DNA from: Eutreptiella sp. 'Long Island Sound 2002'
Taxonomy: Eukaryota; Euglenozoa; Euglenophyceae; Eutreptiales; Eutreptiaceae
Assembly: GCA_964036045.1 (NCBI GenBank)
Contig: OZ038399.1
Span: 19,241,670 to 19,305,669 of the forward strand
Reading direction: 5' to 3'
DNA: 64,000 nt
The notes below the pieces were generated by a model. That model was not told the DNA's origin. It did not search any database and saw only the letters and a list, made by a program, of their open reading frames with translations. This document shows positions 55,701 to 64,000 of the stretch, piece after piece. The translations under genes were made by a program, and so were the position numbers. Position 1 is the first letter of the stretch. Each line of letters begins with the position of its first letter.

Positions 55701-58209
55701 CATGTGGGAGGTGGTTCGTATGGTACACGAACATCATGATGCACCTTGTTTTGACCAGGGGGTTGAGTGGTCGAGATATGGGCAATACCAATTTGAAATG
55801 GTCATTGTGCGGGCACGCACTGTTCAGTTCAACCTGAAAATAGCGTCCTTCACGTGCAAGGGAGCCTAAACCTCACATTTGCACACACGGGCAAATTCGG
55901 GCAAATTCTCTGCTACACGTGCGACATGGTTCGTATGGTACACGAACAGCATGATGCAGCTTGTTCTGGCCGGAGGGTTGAGTGGTTGTGATATGGGCAA
56001 TACCAATTTGAAATGGGCATTGTGCGGGCACGTACTGTGAAGTTCAACCTGAAAATAGCGTCATTCGCGTGCAAGGGAGCCTAAAGCCCAGATTTGCGCA
56101 CACGGGCAAATTCGGGCGAATTCTCTGCTACACGTGCGATGTGGTTCGTATGGTACACGAACAACATGCTGCAGCTTGGTCTAGCCAGAGGGTTAAGTGG
56201 TCGAGATATGGGCAATACCAATTTGAAATCGGCATTGTGCGGGCACGTACTGTTCAGTTCAACCTGAAAATAGCGTCCTTCGCGTGCAAGGGAGCCTAAA
56301 CCTCACATTTGCGCACACGGGCAAATTCGGGCAGATTCTCTGCTACACGTGCGGGGTGGTTTGTATGGTACACGAACATCATGATGCACCTTGTTTTGGC
56401 CAGAGGGTTGAGTGGTCGAGATATGGGCAATACCAATTTGAAATGGTCATTGTGCGGGCACGCACTGTTCAGTTCAACCTGAAAATAGCGTCCTTCGCAT
56501 GCAAGGGAGCCTAAACCTCACATTTGCACACACGGGCAAATTCGGGCGAATTCTCTGCTACACGTGCGACGTGGTTCGTATGGTACACGAACAGCATGAT
56601 GCAGCTTGTTCTGGCCAGAGGGTTGAGTGGTCGCGATATGGGCAACACCAATTTGAAATGGTCATTGTGCGGGCACGCACTGTTCAGTTCAACCTGAAAA
56701 TAGCGTCCTTCGCGTGCAAGGGAGCCTAAACCTCACATTTGCACACACGGGCAAATTCGGGCAAATTCTCTGCTACACGTGCGAGGTGGTTCGTATGGTA
56801 CACGAACATCATGATGCACCTTGTTTTAACCAGAGGGTTGAGTGGTCGAGATATGGGCAATACCAATTTGAAATGGTCATTGTGCGGGCACGCACTGTTC
56901 AGTTCAACCTGAAAATAGCGTCACTCGTGTGCAAGGGAGCCTAAACCTCACATTTGCACACACGGGCAAATTCGGGCAAATTCTCTGCTACAGCTGCGAT
57001 GTGGTTCGTATGGTACACGAACATCATGATGCAGCTTTGTCTGGCCTGAGGGTTGAGTGGTCGAGATATGGGCAGTACCAATTTGAAATGGTCATTGTGC
57101 GGGCACGCACTGTTCAGTTCAACCTGAAAATAGCGTCATTCGCGTGCAAGGGAGCCTAAAGCCCAGATTTGCGCACACAGGCAAATTCTCTGCTACACGT
57201 GCGACGTGGTTCGTATGGTACACGAATAGCATGATGCAGCTTGTTGTGGCCAGAGGGTTGAGTGGTTGTGATATGGGCAATACCAATTTGAAATGGGCAT
57301 TGTGCGGGCACGTACTGTGAAGTTCAACCTGAAAATAGCGTCATTCGCGTGCAAGGGAGCCTAAAGCCAAGTTTTGCGCACACGGGCAAATTTTCTGCTA
57401 CACGTGCGACGTGGTTCGTATGGTACACGAATAGCATGATGCAGCTTGTTGTGGCCAGAGGGTTGAGTGGTTGGAATATGGGCAATACCAAATTGAAACG
57501 GATATTGTGCGGGCACGTACTGTTCGGTTCAACCTAAAAATAGCGTCACTCGTGTGCAAGGGAGCCTGAACCTCACATCTGCACACACGGGCGAATTCGG
57601 GCGAATTCTCTGCTACACGTGCCACGTGGTTCATATGGTACACGAATAGCATGATGCAGTTTGTTGTGGCCAGAGGGTTGAGTGGTTGAGATATGGGGAA
57701 TACCAATTTGAAATGGGCATTGTGCGGGCACGTACTGTTCAGTTCAACCTGAAAATAGCGTCCTTCGCGTGCAAGGGAGCCTAAACCTCACATTTGCACA
57801 CACGGGCAAATTCGGGCAAATTCTCTGCTACACGTGCGACGTGGTTCGTATGGTACACTAACAGCATGATGCACCTTGTTCTGGCCGGAGGGTTGAGTGG
57901 TTGTGATATGGGCAATACCAATTTGAAATGGGCATTGTGCGGGCACGTACTGTGAAGTTAAACCTGAACGTAGCGTCGTTCACCTGCAAGGGAGCCTAAA
58001 CCTCACATTTGCACACACGGGCAAATTCGGGCAAATTCTCTGCTACACGTGCGACGTGGTTCATATGGTACACGAATAGCATGATGCAGCTTGTTGTGGC
58101 TAGAGGGTTGAGTGGTTGAGATATCGGCAATACCAAATTGAAATGGGCATTGTGCGGGCACGTACTGTTCAGTTCAACCTGAAAATAGCGTCACTCGTGT
58201 GCAAGGGAG

Positions 58210-61200
58210 CCTGAACCTCACATTTGCACACACGGGCAAATTCGGGCAAATTCTCTGCTACACGTGCGACCTGGTTCATATGGTACACGAATAGCATGAT
58301 GCAGCTTGTTGTGGCCAGAGGGTTGAGTGGTCGAGATATGGGCAATACCAATTTGAAATGGTCATTGTGCGGGCACGTACTGTTCAGTTCAATCTGAAAA
58401 TAGCGTCCTTCGCGTGCAAGGGAGCCTAAACCTCACATTTGCACACACGGGCAAATTCGGGCAAATTCTCTGCTACACGTGCGACGTGGTTCGTACGGTA
58501 CACGAACAGCATGATGCACCTTGTTTTGACCAGGGGGTTGAGTGGTTGAGATATGGGCAATACCAATTTGGAATGGTCATTGTGCGGGCAAGCACTGTTC
58601 AGTTCAACCTGAAAATAGCGTCCTTCACGTGCAAGGGAGCCTAAACCTCACATTTGCACACACGGGCAGATTCGGGCAAATTCTCTGCTACACGTGCGAC
58701 GTGGTTCATATGGTACACGAACAGCATGATGCAGCTTGTTCTGGCCGGAGGGTTGAGTGGTTGTGATATGGGCAATACCAATTTGAAATGGGCATTGTGC
58801 GGGCACGTACTGTGAAGTTCAACCTGAAAATAGCGTCATTCGCGTGCAAGGGAGCCTGAACCTCACATTTGCACACACGGGCAAATTCGGGCAAATTCTC
58901 TGCTACATGTGGGAGGTGGTTCGTATGGTACACGAACATCATGATGCACCTTGTTTTGGCCAGGGGGTTGAGTGGTCGCGATATGGGCAATACCAATTTG
59001 AAATCGGCATTGTGCGGGCACGTACTGTTCGGTTCAACCTGGAAATAAGGTTATTCGCGTGCAAGGGAGCCTGAACCTCACATTTGCGCACACGGGCAAA
59101 TTCGGGCAAATTCTCTGCTACACGTGCGGGGTGGTTCGTATGGTACACGAACATCATGATGCACCTTGTTTTGGCCAGGGGGTTGAGTGGTCGCGATATG
59201 GGCAATACCAATTTGGAATGGTCATTGTGCGGGCACGCACTGTTCAGTTCAACCTGAAAATAGCGTCCTTCACGTGCAAGGGAGCCTAAACCTCACATTT
59301 TCACACACGGGCAAATTCGGGCGAAATCTCTGCTACACGTGCGACGTGGTTCGTATGATACACGAACAGCATGATGCAGCTTGTTCTGGCCGGAGGGTTG
59401 AGTGGTTGTGATATGGGCAATACCAATTTGAAATGGGCATTGTGCGGGCACGTACTGTGAAGTTCAACCTGAAAATAGCGTCATTCGCGTGCAAGGGAGC
59501 CTGAACCTCACATTTGCACACACGGGCAAATTCGGGCAAATTCCCTGCTACATGTGGGAGGTGGTTCGTATGGTACACGAACATCATGATGCACCTTGTT
59601 TTGACCAGGGGGTTGAGTGGTCGAGATATGGGCAATACCAATTTGAAATGGTCATTGTGCGGGCACGCATTGTTCAGTTCAACCTGAAAATAGCGTCCTT
59701 CACGTGCAAGGGAGCCTAAACCTCACATTTGCACACACGGGCAAATTCGGGCAAATTCTCTGCTACACGTGCGACGTGGTTCGTATGGTACACGAACAGC
59801 ATGATGCAGCTTGTTCTGGCCGGAGGGTTGAGTGGTTGTGATATGGGCAATACCAATTTGAAATGGGCATTGTGCGGGCACGTACTGTGAAGTTCAACCT
59901 GAAAATAGCGTCATTCGCGTGCAAGGGAGCCTAAACCTCACATTTGCACACACGGGCAAATTCGGGCAAATTCTCTGCTACACGTGCGACCTGGTTCATA
60001 TGGTACACGAATAGCATGATGCAGCTTGTTGTGGCCAGAGGGTTGAGTGGTCGAGATATGGGCAATACCAATTTGAAATGGTCATTGTGCGGGCACGTAC
60101 TGTTCAGTTCAATCTGAAAATAGCGTCCTTCGCGTGCAAGGGAGCCTAAAGCTCACATTTGCACACACGGGCAAATTCGGGCAAATTCTCTGCTACACGT
60201 GCGACGTGGTTCGTACGGTACACGAACAGCATGATGCACCTTGTTTTGACCAGGGGGTTGAGTGGTTGAGATATGGGCAATACCAATTTGGAATGGTCAT
60301 TGTGCGGGCAAGCACTGTTCAGTTCAACCTGAAAATAGCGTCCTTCACGTGCAAGGGAGCCTAAACCTCACATTTGCACACACGGGCAGATTCGGGCAAA
60401 TTCTCTGCTACACGTGCGACGTGGTTCATATGGTACACGAACAGCATGATGCAGCTTGTTCTGGCCGGAGGGTTGAGTGGTTGTGATATGGGCAATACCA
60501 ATTTGAAATGGGCATTGTGCGGGCACGTACTGTGAAGTTCAACCTGAAAATAGCGTCATTCGCGTGCAAGGGAGCCTGAACCTCACATTTGCACACACGG
60601 GCAAATTCGGGCAAATTCTCTGCTACATGTGGGAGGTGGTTCGTATGGTACACGAACATCATGATGCACCTTGTTTTGGCCAGGGGGTTGAGTGGTCGCG
60701 ATATGGGCAATACCAATTTGAAATCGGCATTGTGCGGGCACGTACTGTTCGGTTCAACCTGGAAATAAGGTTATTCGCGTGCAAGGGAGCCTGAACCTCA
60801 CATTTGCGCACACGGGCAAATTCGGGCAAATTCTCTGCTACACGTGCGGGGTGGTTCGTATGGTACACGAACATCATGATGCACCTTGTTTTGGCCAGGG
60901 GGTTGAGTGGTCGCGATATGGGCAATACCAATTTGGAATGGTCATTGTGCGGGCACGCACTGTTCAGTTCAACCTGAAAATAGCGTCCTTCACGTGCAAG
61001 GGAGCCTAAACCTCACATTTTCACACACGGGCAAATTCGGGCGAAATCTCTGCTACACGTGCGACGTGGTTCGTATGATACACGAACAGCATGATGCAGC
61101 TTGTTCTGGCCGGAGGGTTGAGTGGTTGTGATATGGGCAATACCAATTTGAAATGGGCATTGTGCGGGCACGTACTGTGAAGTTCAACCTGAAAATAGCG

Positions 61201-61360
61201 TCATTCGCGTGCAAGGGAGCCTGAACCTCACATTTGCACACACGGGCAAATTCGGGCAAATTCCCTGCTACATGTGGGAGGTGGTTCGTATGGTACACGA
61301 ACATCATGATGCACCTTGTTTTGACCAGGGGGTTGAGTGGTCGAGATATGGGCAATACCA
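58210..61360. repeat. Satellite higher-order duplication, 8 monomers (1,720 bp)
   Basis: 58,210-59,640 and 59,930-61,360 are nearly identical at an offset of 1,720 bp. Shared rare variants are GTTCGTACGGTACACG (58,490/60,210), GGGCAAGCACTG (58,586/60,306), CACATTTTCACACACGG (59,295/61,015) and CGTATGATACACG (59,352/61,072). The block next to the array end is therefore a very recent duplication. Confidence 0.9.
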
Positions 61361-61867
61361 ATTTGAAATCGGCATTGTGCGGGCACGTACTGTGAAGTTC
61401 AACCTGAAAATAGCGTCCTTCACGTGCAAGGGAGCCTAAACCTCACATTTGCACACACGGGCAAATTCGGGCAAATTCTCTGCTACACGTGCGACGTGGT
61501 TCGTATGGTACACGAACAGCATGATGCAGCTTGTTCTGGCCGGAGGGTTGAGTGGTTGTGATATGGGCAATACCAATTTGAAATGGGCATTGTGCGGGCA
61601 CGTACTGTGAAGTTCAACCTGAAAATAGCGTCATTCGCGTGCAAGGGAGCCTAAAGCCCAGATTTGCGCACACGGGCAAATTCGGGCGAATTCTCTGCTA
61701 CACGTGCGATGTGGTTCGTATGGTACACGAACAACATGATGCACCTTGTTTTGGCCAGAGGGTTGAGTGGTGGAGATATGGGCAATACCAATTTGAAATG
61801 GTCATTGTGCGGGCACGCACTGTTCAGTTCAACCTGAAAATAGCGTCCTTCGCATGCAAGGGAGCCT

Positions 61868-61940
61868 TCGGATTTACCCGAATAGGTGAGGAGGAAAGAA
61901 GAGATGGCGAAGCAATAGCACTACACAAGACACATATATG
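61868..61940. repeat. Terminal inverted-repeat arm, outer
   Basis: This 73-bp arm starts TCGGATTTACCCGAATAGG and ends CACATATATG. It is a perfect reverse complement of 62,324-62,396. It starts one base inside the satellite junction and is the outer edge of the DIRS-like element. Confidence 0.9.
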
Positions 61941-62323
61941 GGCCAACTCCTTAAAACCGGTTTGTTTTCTCTGTTTTCTGCTCTTTTGGTGCCCTTTGTT
62001 ACCTGTCATTGAAACGGGCACCCTCAAAATATACACAAAAATGGTATTATACATGAAAAATGAATTTTTGACCTCAAATACCCCCTCATGGGGTTTGAAC
62101 CCACACTCTACAAACCTTAGAGTTGCGTTTTACCTCTAAGCTACGACCTGTCGTCCACGATCTCAGAGAAAACCGTAGTATAATAAAAAATTGGAAAATC
62201 AGTACTCCTTACATGCTCCAACCACTATTAACCTCCCATGCTCTTAAAACCGTGGCAACCGACGACCCAAGTGTCAACTGCTTTTCACGGTGAGCGAAGA
62301 ACTTAAGGGAGGGACAGGGTGGG
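61941..62323. other. Non-coding spacer between the inverted-repeat arms
   Basis: These 383 bp between the two arms are AT-richer than the satellite. The only notable content is the tRNA-like stretch at 62,075-62,160. No ORF with a recognisable product is present. Confidence 0.6.
62075..62160 (-). pseudogene. tRNA-like sequence (degenerate tRNA or SINE-like remnant)
   Basis: On the minus strand an A-box-like TAGCTTAGAGG (62,133-62,143) is followed by a 5-bp stem CTCTA/TAGAG around a 7-nt loop, and then a B box GGGTTCAAACCC (62,091-62,102). The order and spacing are those of a tRNA. However, the residue before the anticodon is not U, the variable region is almost absent, and no acceptor stem pairs. 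It is not a functional tRNA gene. It may be a Pol III-type control region or a captured tRNA fragment. Confidence 0.4.
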
Positions 62324-62445
62324 CATATATGTGTCTTGTGTAGTGCTATTGCTTCGCCATCTCTTCTTTCCTCCTCACCTATTCGGGTAAATCCGAGCTG
62401 GCTCAGCTAGCACTACACAATCCCCATATATGGGCAACAGAACGG
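62324..62445. repeat. Inner inverted-repeat arm and putative internal complementary region
   Basis: 62,324-62,396 is the exact 73-bp reverse complement of the outer arm. Directly next to it, 62,404-62,437 carries a diverged forward-orientation copy of the arm's inner end (TAGCACTACACAA then CATATATGGG). An internal segment complementary to the element termini, lying just after the recombinase gene, is the layout of the DIRS internal complementary region, used to template circular cDNA. The left terminus is outside the window, so the second half cannot be checked. Confidence 0.6.
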
Positions 62446-62483
62446 AAGAACTGAGCTCCCGTGAACTGAACCCTTCATAAGGA

Positions 62484-63986
62484 TTAATTAATCGCCAGGC
62501 GTGAAGCGCGCGCCGCTTCTCCAGTCGCCAGATCAGGAGGGACCAGAATTTGCGCGATGCGCAACAGAGCTCTGGTCCTGTCGTAAAACTTTCTGAATGT
62601 ATCGTAACAGGACCAATCACCCAATGCCGCTACCACATGCGGATCCACGCCAAGATAGATTAGTGCAGTTGCTGCTGCTCCTCGTGTAGAATGCGCGGAA
62701 AACGAATCCGCCTCCAGTTCCCCCAATTCCAGTAGGTGTTTCCTTAACCAGCGAGTAGTGAGACCGTTGATGGTATCAGATGATAAAGGCTTCCGTGGCT
62801 TTCGTAGGGACACAAAAATCTCAGAACCCTCGTAATCACCAGTAGCCTCCAAATAACGCGCTAAGCAGCGCTGCGGATCAATTGACGGTGGCGTAACATT
62901 GTGAATAGGATAACGTGCATAATATCTTCTCCCTTTGCGCTTAGCAGAAATGAACCAAGGCTGAGCAGCACGTTGGATATCCCTACGTGATCGCGCCAGA
63001 TCAACGCCTCGGAACAAGGCAAAGAATCTCAAGGACAAAATGGCTTGCAAGCGCAGCTGAGCTTCCGTCTCCACAGGTTGCTGATGCATGACTTGTATAA
63101 GACGCCGTACATCATAGAAACGATGATAATGAGGAACACTGACGAACCAGTCACGTTTCAAGTTGCGTAGCACACCCTCGAAACGTAGTTGCGAAAAGCA
63201 CGGGAATAAACACACTGCTGAATACGCCATACGCCCAGCACTTAAAGAATGCGTGCGTGAAAACTTTAAAAGTTGCACCGCCACCGTCATCAGTGGGATT
63301 TGACCAAAGCGCTCCACCTTCAACAGTGGAGCAAGTGCCGCGTCTTGTAACAAGAACGTACCAAACATGTGCCACGCAGAATTGTAACGTTTCAAGGTGT
63401 CCTTCCCGATTTCATTGATGATAAGCGTCGCCTCTTCGTTGGTAGCTCCTCGCAATTGATAGTATTCACGCAAACATACGCCAAGGTCAACACGAAACGT
63501 GGTTGTGTCTCCGTGCCGTCTGGCATTTGCAAACGGAACTCCGACGTGTTCACTGCGAACTTCACGTGTTTCATCAATAGGTTCCACCAAACCTCGCGCG
63601 GCCTGTACGGCAGAGCCATGAGAACCTTCACCCCTGGTGACTCCAACACTTTGTTGACCAACTGAGGTATGTGCTTGAACGGTGGGAAGACCCACCCCGG
63701 TGAAAGTAAAGTTAGATTCTGGGAGAAGACATCGATGGCGTAAGCCCCCGGCTGAGGACACGGACTGACGAACTTGCTGCACACCGCATTGGAACTCCTT
63801 GACATCCAATCGATTTCCGGCTGAATCCAACTTTTGAACTCCTCCAGGATCCAAGTCAACACGTCCGACGGGAAGGTAGCCTCCGACGGTGTCCAACGAA
63901 GCCGAGACCAAATGTCCGCCGGATTCACCGAGGTGTGCACGTAAAACGGTTGAATCTCGATGCGATTGGCTTGTGTAAAATTCCAC
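62484..63986 (-). CDS. DIRS-type tyrosine recombinase
   Basis: This protein cuts and joins the circular element DNA at its target, replacing integrase. The frame is 500 codons; residues ~165-500 are the recombinase. An N-terminal helical region (REYYQLRGATNEEATLIINE, ~165-185) is followed by the catalytic set: Arg in ALFRGVDLARS (about residue 325), H-S-T-R-G (about 430-434), the G-D-W Trp (about 456) and the nucleophile Tyr in F-R-K-F-Y-D-R (about 468). All expected residues are present, so this protein looks intact. The first ~150 codons overlap the pol frame and read like a shadow. There is no internal Met between codon 1 and the HMFGT region, so expression by frameshift from pol, as in other DIRS elements, is plausible. 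Confidence 0.88.
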   Translation of the reverse strand: MEFYTSQSHRDSTVLRAHLGESGGHLVSASLDTVGGYLPVGRVDLDPGGVQKLDSAGNRLDVKEFQCGVQQVRQSVSSAGGLRHRCLLPESNFTFTGVGLPTVQAHTSVGQQSVGVTRGEGSHGSAVQAARGLVEPIDETREVRSEHVGVPFANARRHGDTTTFRVDLGVCLREYYQLRGATNEEATLIINEIGKDTLKRYNSAWHMFGTFLLQDAALAPLLKVERFGQIPLMTVAVQLLKFSRTHSLSAGRMAYSAVCLFPCFSQLRFEGVLRNLKRDWFVSVPHYHRFYDVRRLIQVMHQQPVETEAQLRLQAILSLRFFALFRGVDLARSRRDIQRAAQPWFISAKRKGRRYYARYPIHNVTPPSIDPQRCLARYLEATGDYEGSEIFVSLRKPRKPLSSDTINGLTTRWLRKHLLELGELEADSFSAHSTRGAAATALIYLGVDPHVVAALGDWSCYDTFRKFYDRTRALLRIAQILVPPDLATGEAARASRLAIN

Positions 63987-64000
63987 AGTTGGAGAATCAA
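63392..64000 (-). CDS. DIRS pol C-terminus: RNase H end and MT-like domain (partial)
   Basis: The 5' part is off the window. Residues near the start contain HTSVNPADIWSR, the C-terminal Asp-bearing motif of RNase H in these elements. A Dam-like methyltransferase domain follows: D-W-M-S-R-S-S-N-A, K-F-V-S-P, A-I-D-V-F-S, G-W-V-F-P-P-F, V-L-M-A-L-P, and R-E-V-W-W. The tetrapeptide is FPPF rather than [DNS]PP[YFW]. The frame stops at 63,392-63,394, inside the recombinase frame, so the two overlap in different frames, as is typical of DIRS. Confidence 0.8.
   Translation of the reverse strand: MILQLWNFTQANRIEIQPFYVHTSVNPADIWSRLRWTPSEATFPSDVLTWILEEFKSWIQPEIDWMSRSSNAVCSKFVSPCPQPGAYAIDVFSQNLTLLSPGWVFPPFKHIPQLVNKVLESPGVKVLMALPYRPREVWWNLLMKHVKFAVNTSEFRLQMPDGTETQPRFVLTLAYVCVNTINCEELPTKRRRLSSMKSGRTP

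Larger units (their letters stand above)
39651..61866. repeat. 215-bp satellite DNA array, right block
   Basis: This is the same satellite and orientation as the left block, about 103 copies, resuming at the monomer point where the left block was interrupted. It contains several higher-order duplications, one 267-bp inverted segment and a few shortened monomers. Two of these, near 57,175 and 57,385, lack one of the two GGGCAAATTC units. No gene is supported. The array ends at GGAGCC (61,861-61,866) against a DIRS-like terminus. Confidence 0.97.
61867..64000 (-). mobile_element. DIRS-like tyrosine-recombinase retrotransposon, 3' part
   Basis: On the minus strand the order is pol C-terminus (RNase H end and MT-like domain), overlapping tyrosine recombinase, then a non-coding terminal region with inverted repeats. 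This is the diagnostic order of DIRS elements, which integrate by recombinase rather than DDE integrase. The terminal region abuts the satellite directly, with no duplication visible at this side. The gag and RT core lie beyond the right edge. Confidence 0.82.

Noticed and set aside
62075-62160. Functional tRNA gene on the minus strand
   Set aside because: The acceptor stem does not pair, the base before the anticodon is not U, and the variable region is too short.
61868-62396. Independent MITE with 73-bp terminal inverted repeats
   Set aside because: The inner arm continues into sequence related to the outer arm and lies immediately after a DIRS recombinase gene, so a DIRS terminal/ICR structure explains it better. 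The MITE view is kept as the fallback in the findings.
63540-63986. First ~150 codons of the recombinase frame as a real N-terminal domain
   Set aside because: They overlap the clearly conserved MT-like region of pol in another frame and have the composition of a shadow frame.

Overview
The window looks like heterochromatin, possibly centromeric, from a eukaryotic nuclear genome. I see no host gene, rRNA, intact tRNA or prokaryotic feature. The combination of a long satellite, a chromodomain Ty3/gypsy element and a DIRS-type tyrosine-recombinase retrotransposon would suit an alga, another protist or an early-branching plant lineage. The sequence alone does not let me name the species.

Layout. 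(1) Positions 1-19,304 are a head-to-tail array of a ~215-bp satellite (about 90 copies). (2) Positions 19,305-39,624 are a single ~20.3-kb LTR retrotransposon inserted inside that array, with 335-bp LTRs that differ at only three positions. Its internal order is LTR, primer-binding site, a proline-rich gag region, protease, a methyltransferase-like domain, a 6.7-kb GC-rich minisatellite, RT-RNase H, integrase with chromodomain, a 3.3-kb non-coding 3' region, polypurine tract, LTR. (3) Positions 39,651-61,866 resume the same satellite in the same orientation (about 103 copies). This part has higher-order duplications and one small internal inversion. (4) Positions 61,867-64,000 are the 3' end of a DIRS-like retrotransposon on the minus strand: pol C-terminus, overlapping tyrosine recombinase, then an inverted-repeat terminal region. 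It runs off the right edge.

How the parts relate. The LTR element is a chromovirus by domain order (PR, RT, RH, IN, C-terminal chromodomain). The chromodomain would direct integration to marked chromatin, which fits its position in a satellite array. Its LTRs are nearly identical, yet this copy has non-canonical residues at two catalytic sites (protease Asp-Phe-Gly, RT Tyr-Ile-Asp-Gly) and frame breaks at or near poly-G runs. It is therefore recent but probably not autonomous as read.

Most interesting signals: a DIRS/Dam-like methyltransferase-type domain inside the Ty3/gypsy pol, recognisably similar to the one at the end of the neighbouring DIRS pol; a 6.7-kb minisatellite between protease/MT and RT that keeps a 2.9-kb-codon frame open; a satellite inversion whose ancestral orientation is preserved in a duplicated copy 1,290 bp away; and a 73-bp perfect inverted repeat with an internal-complementary-region layout at the DIRS terminus.
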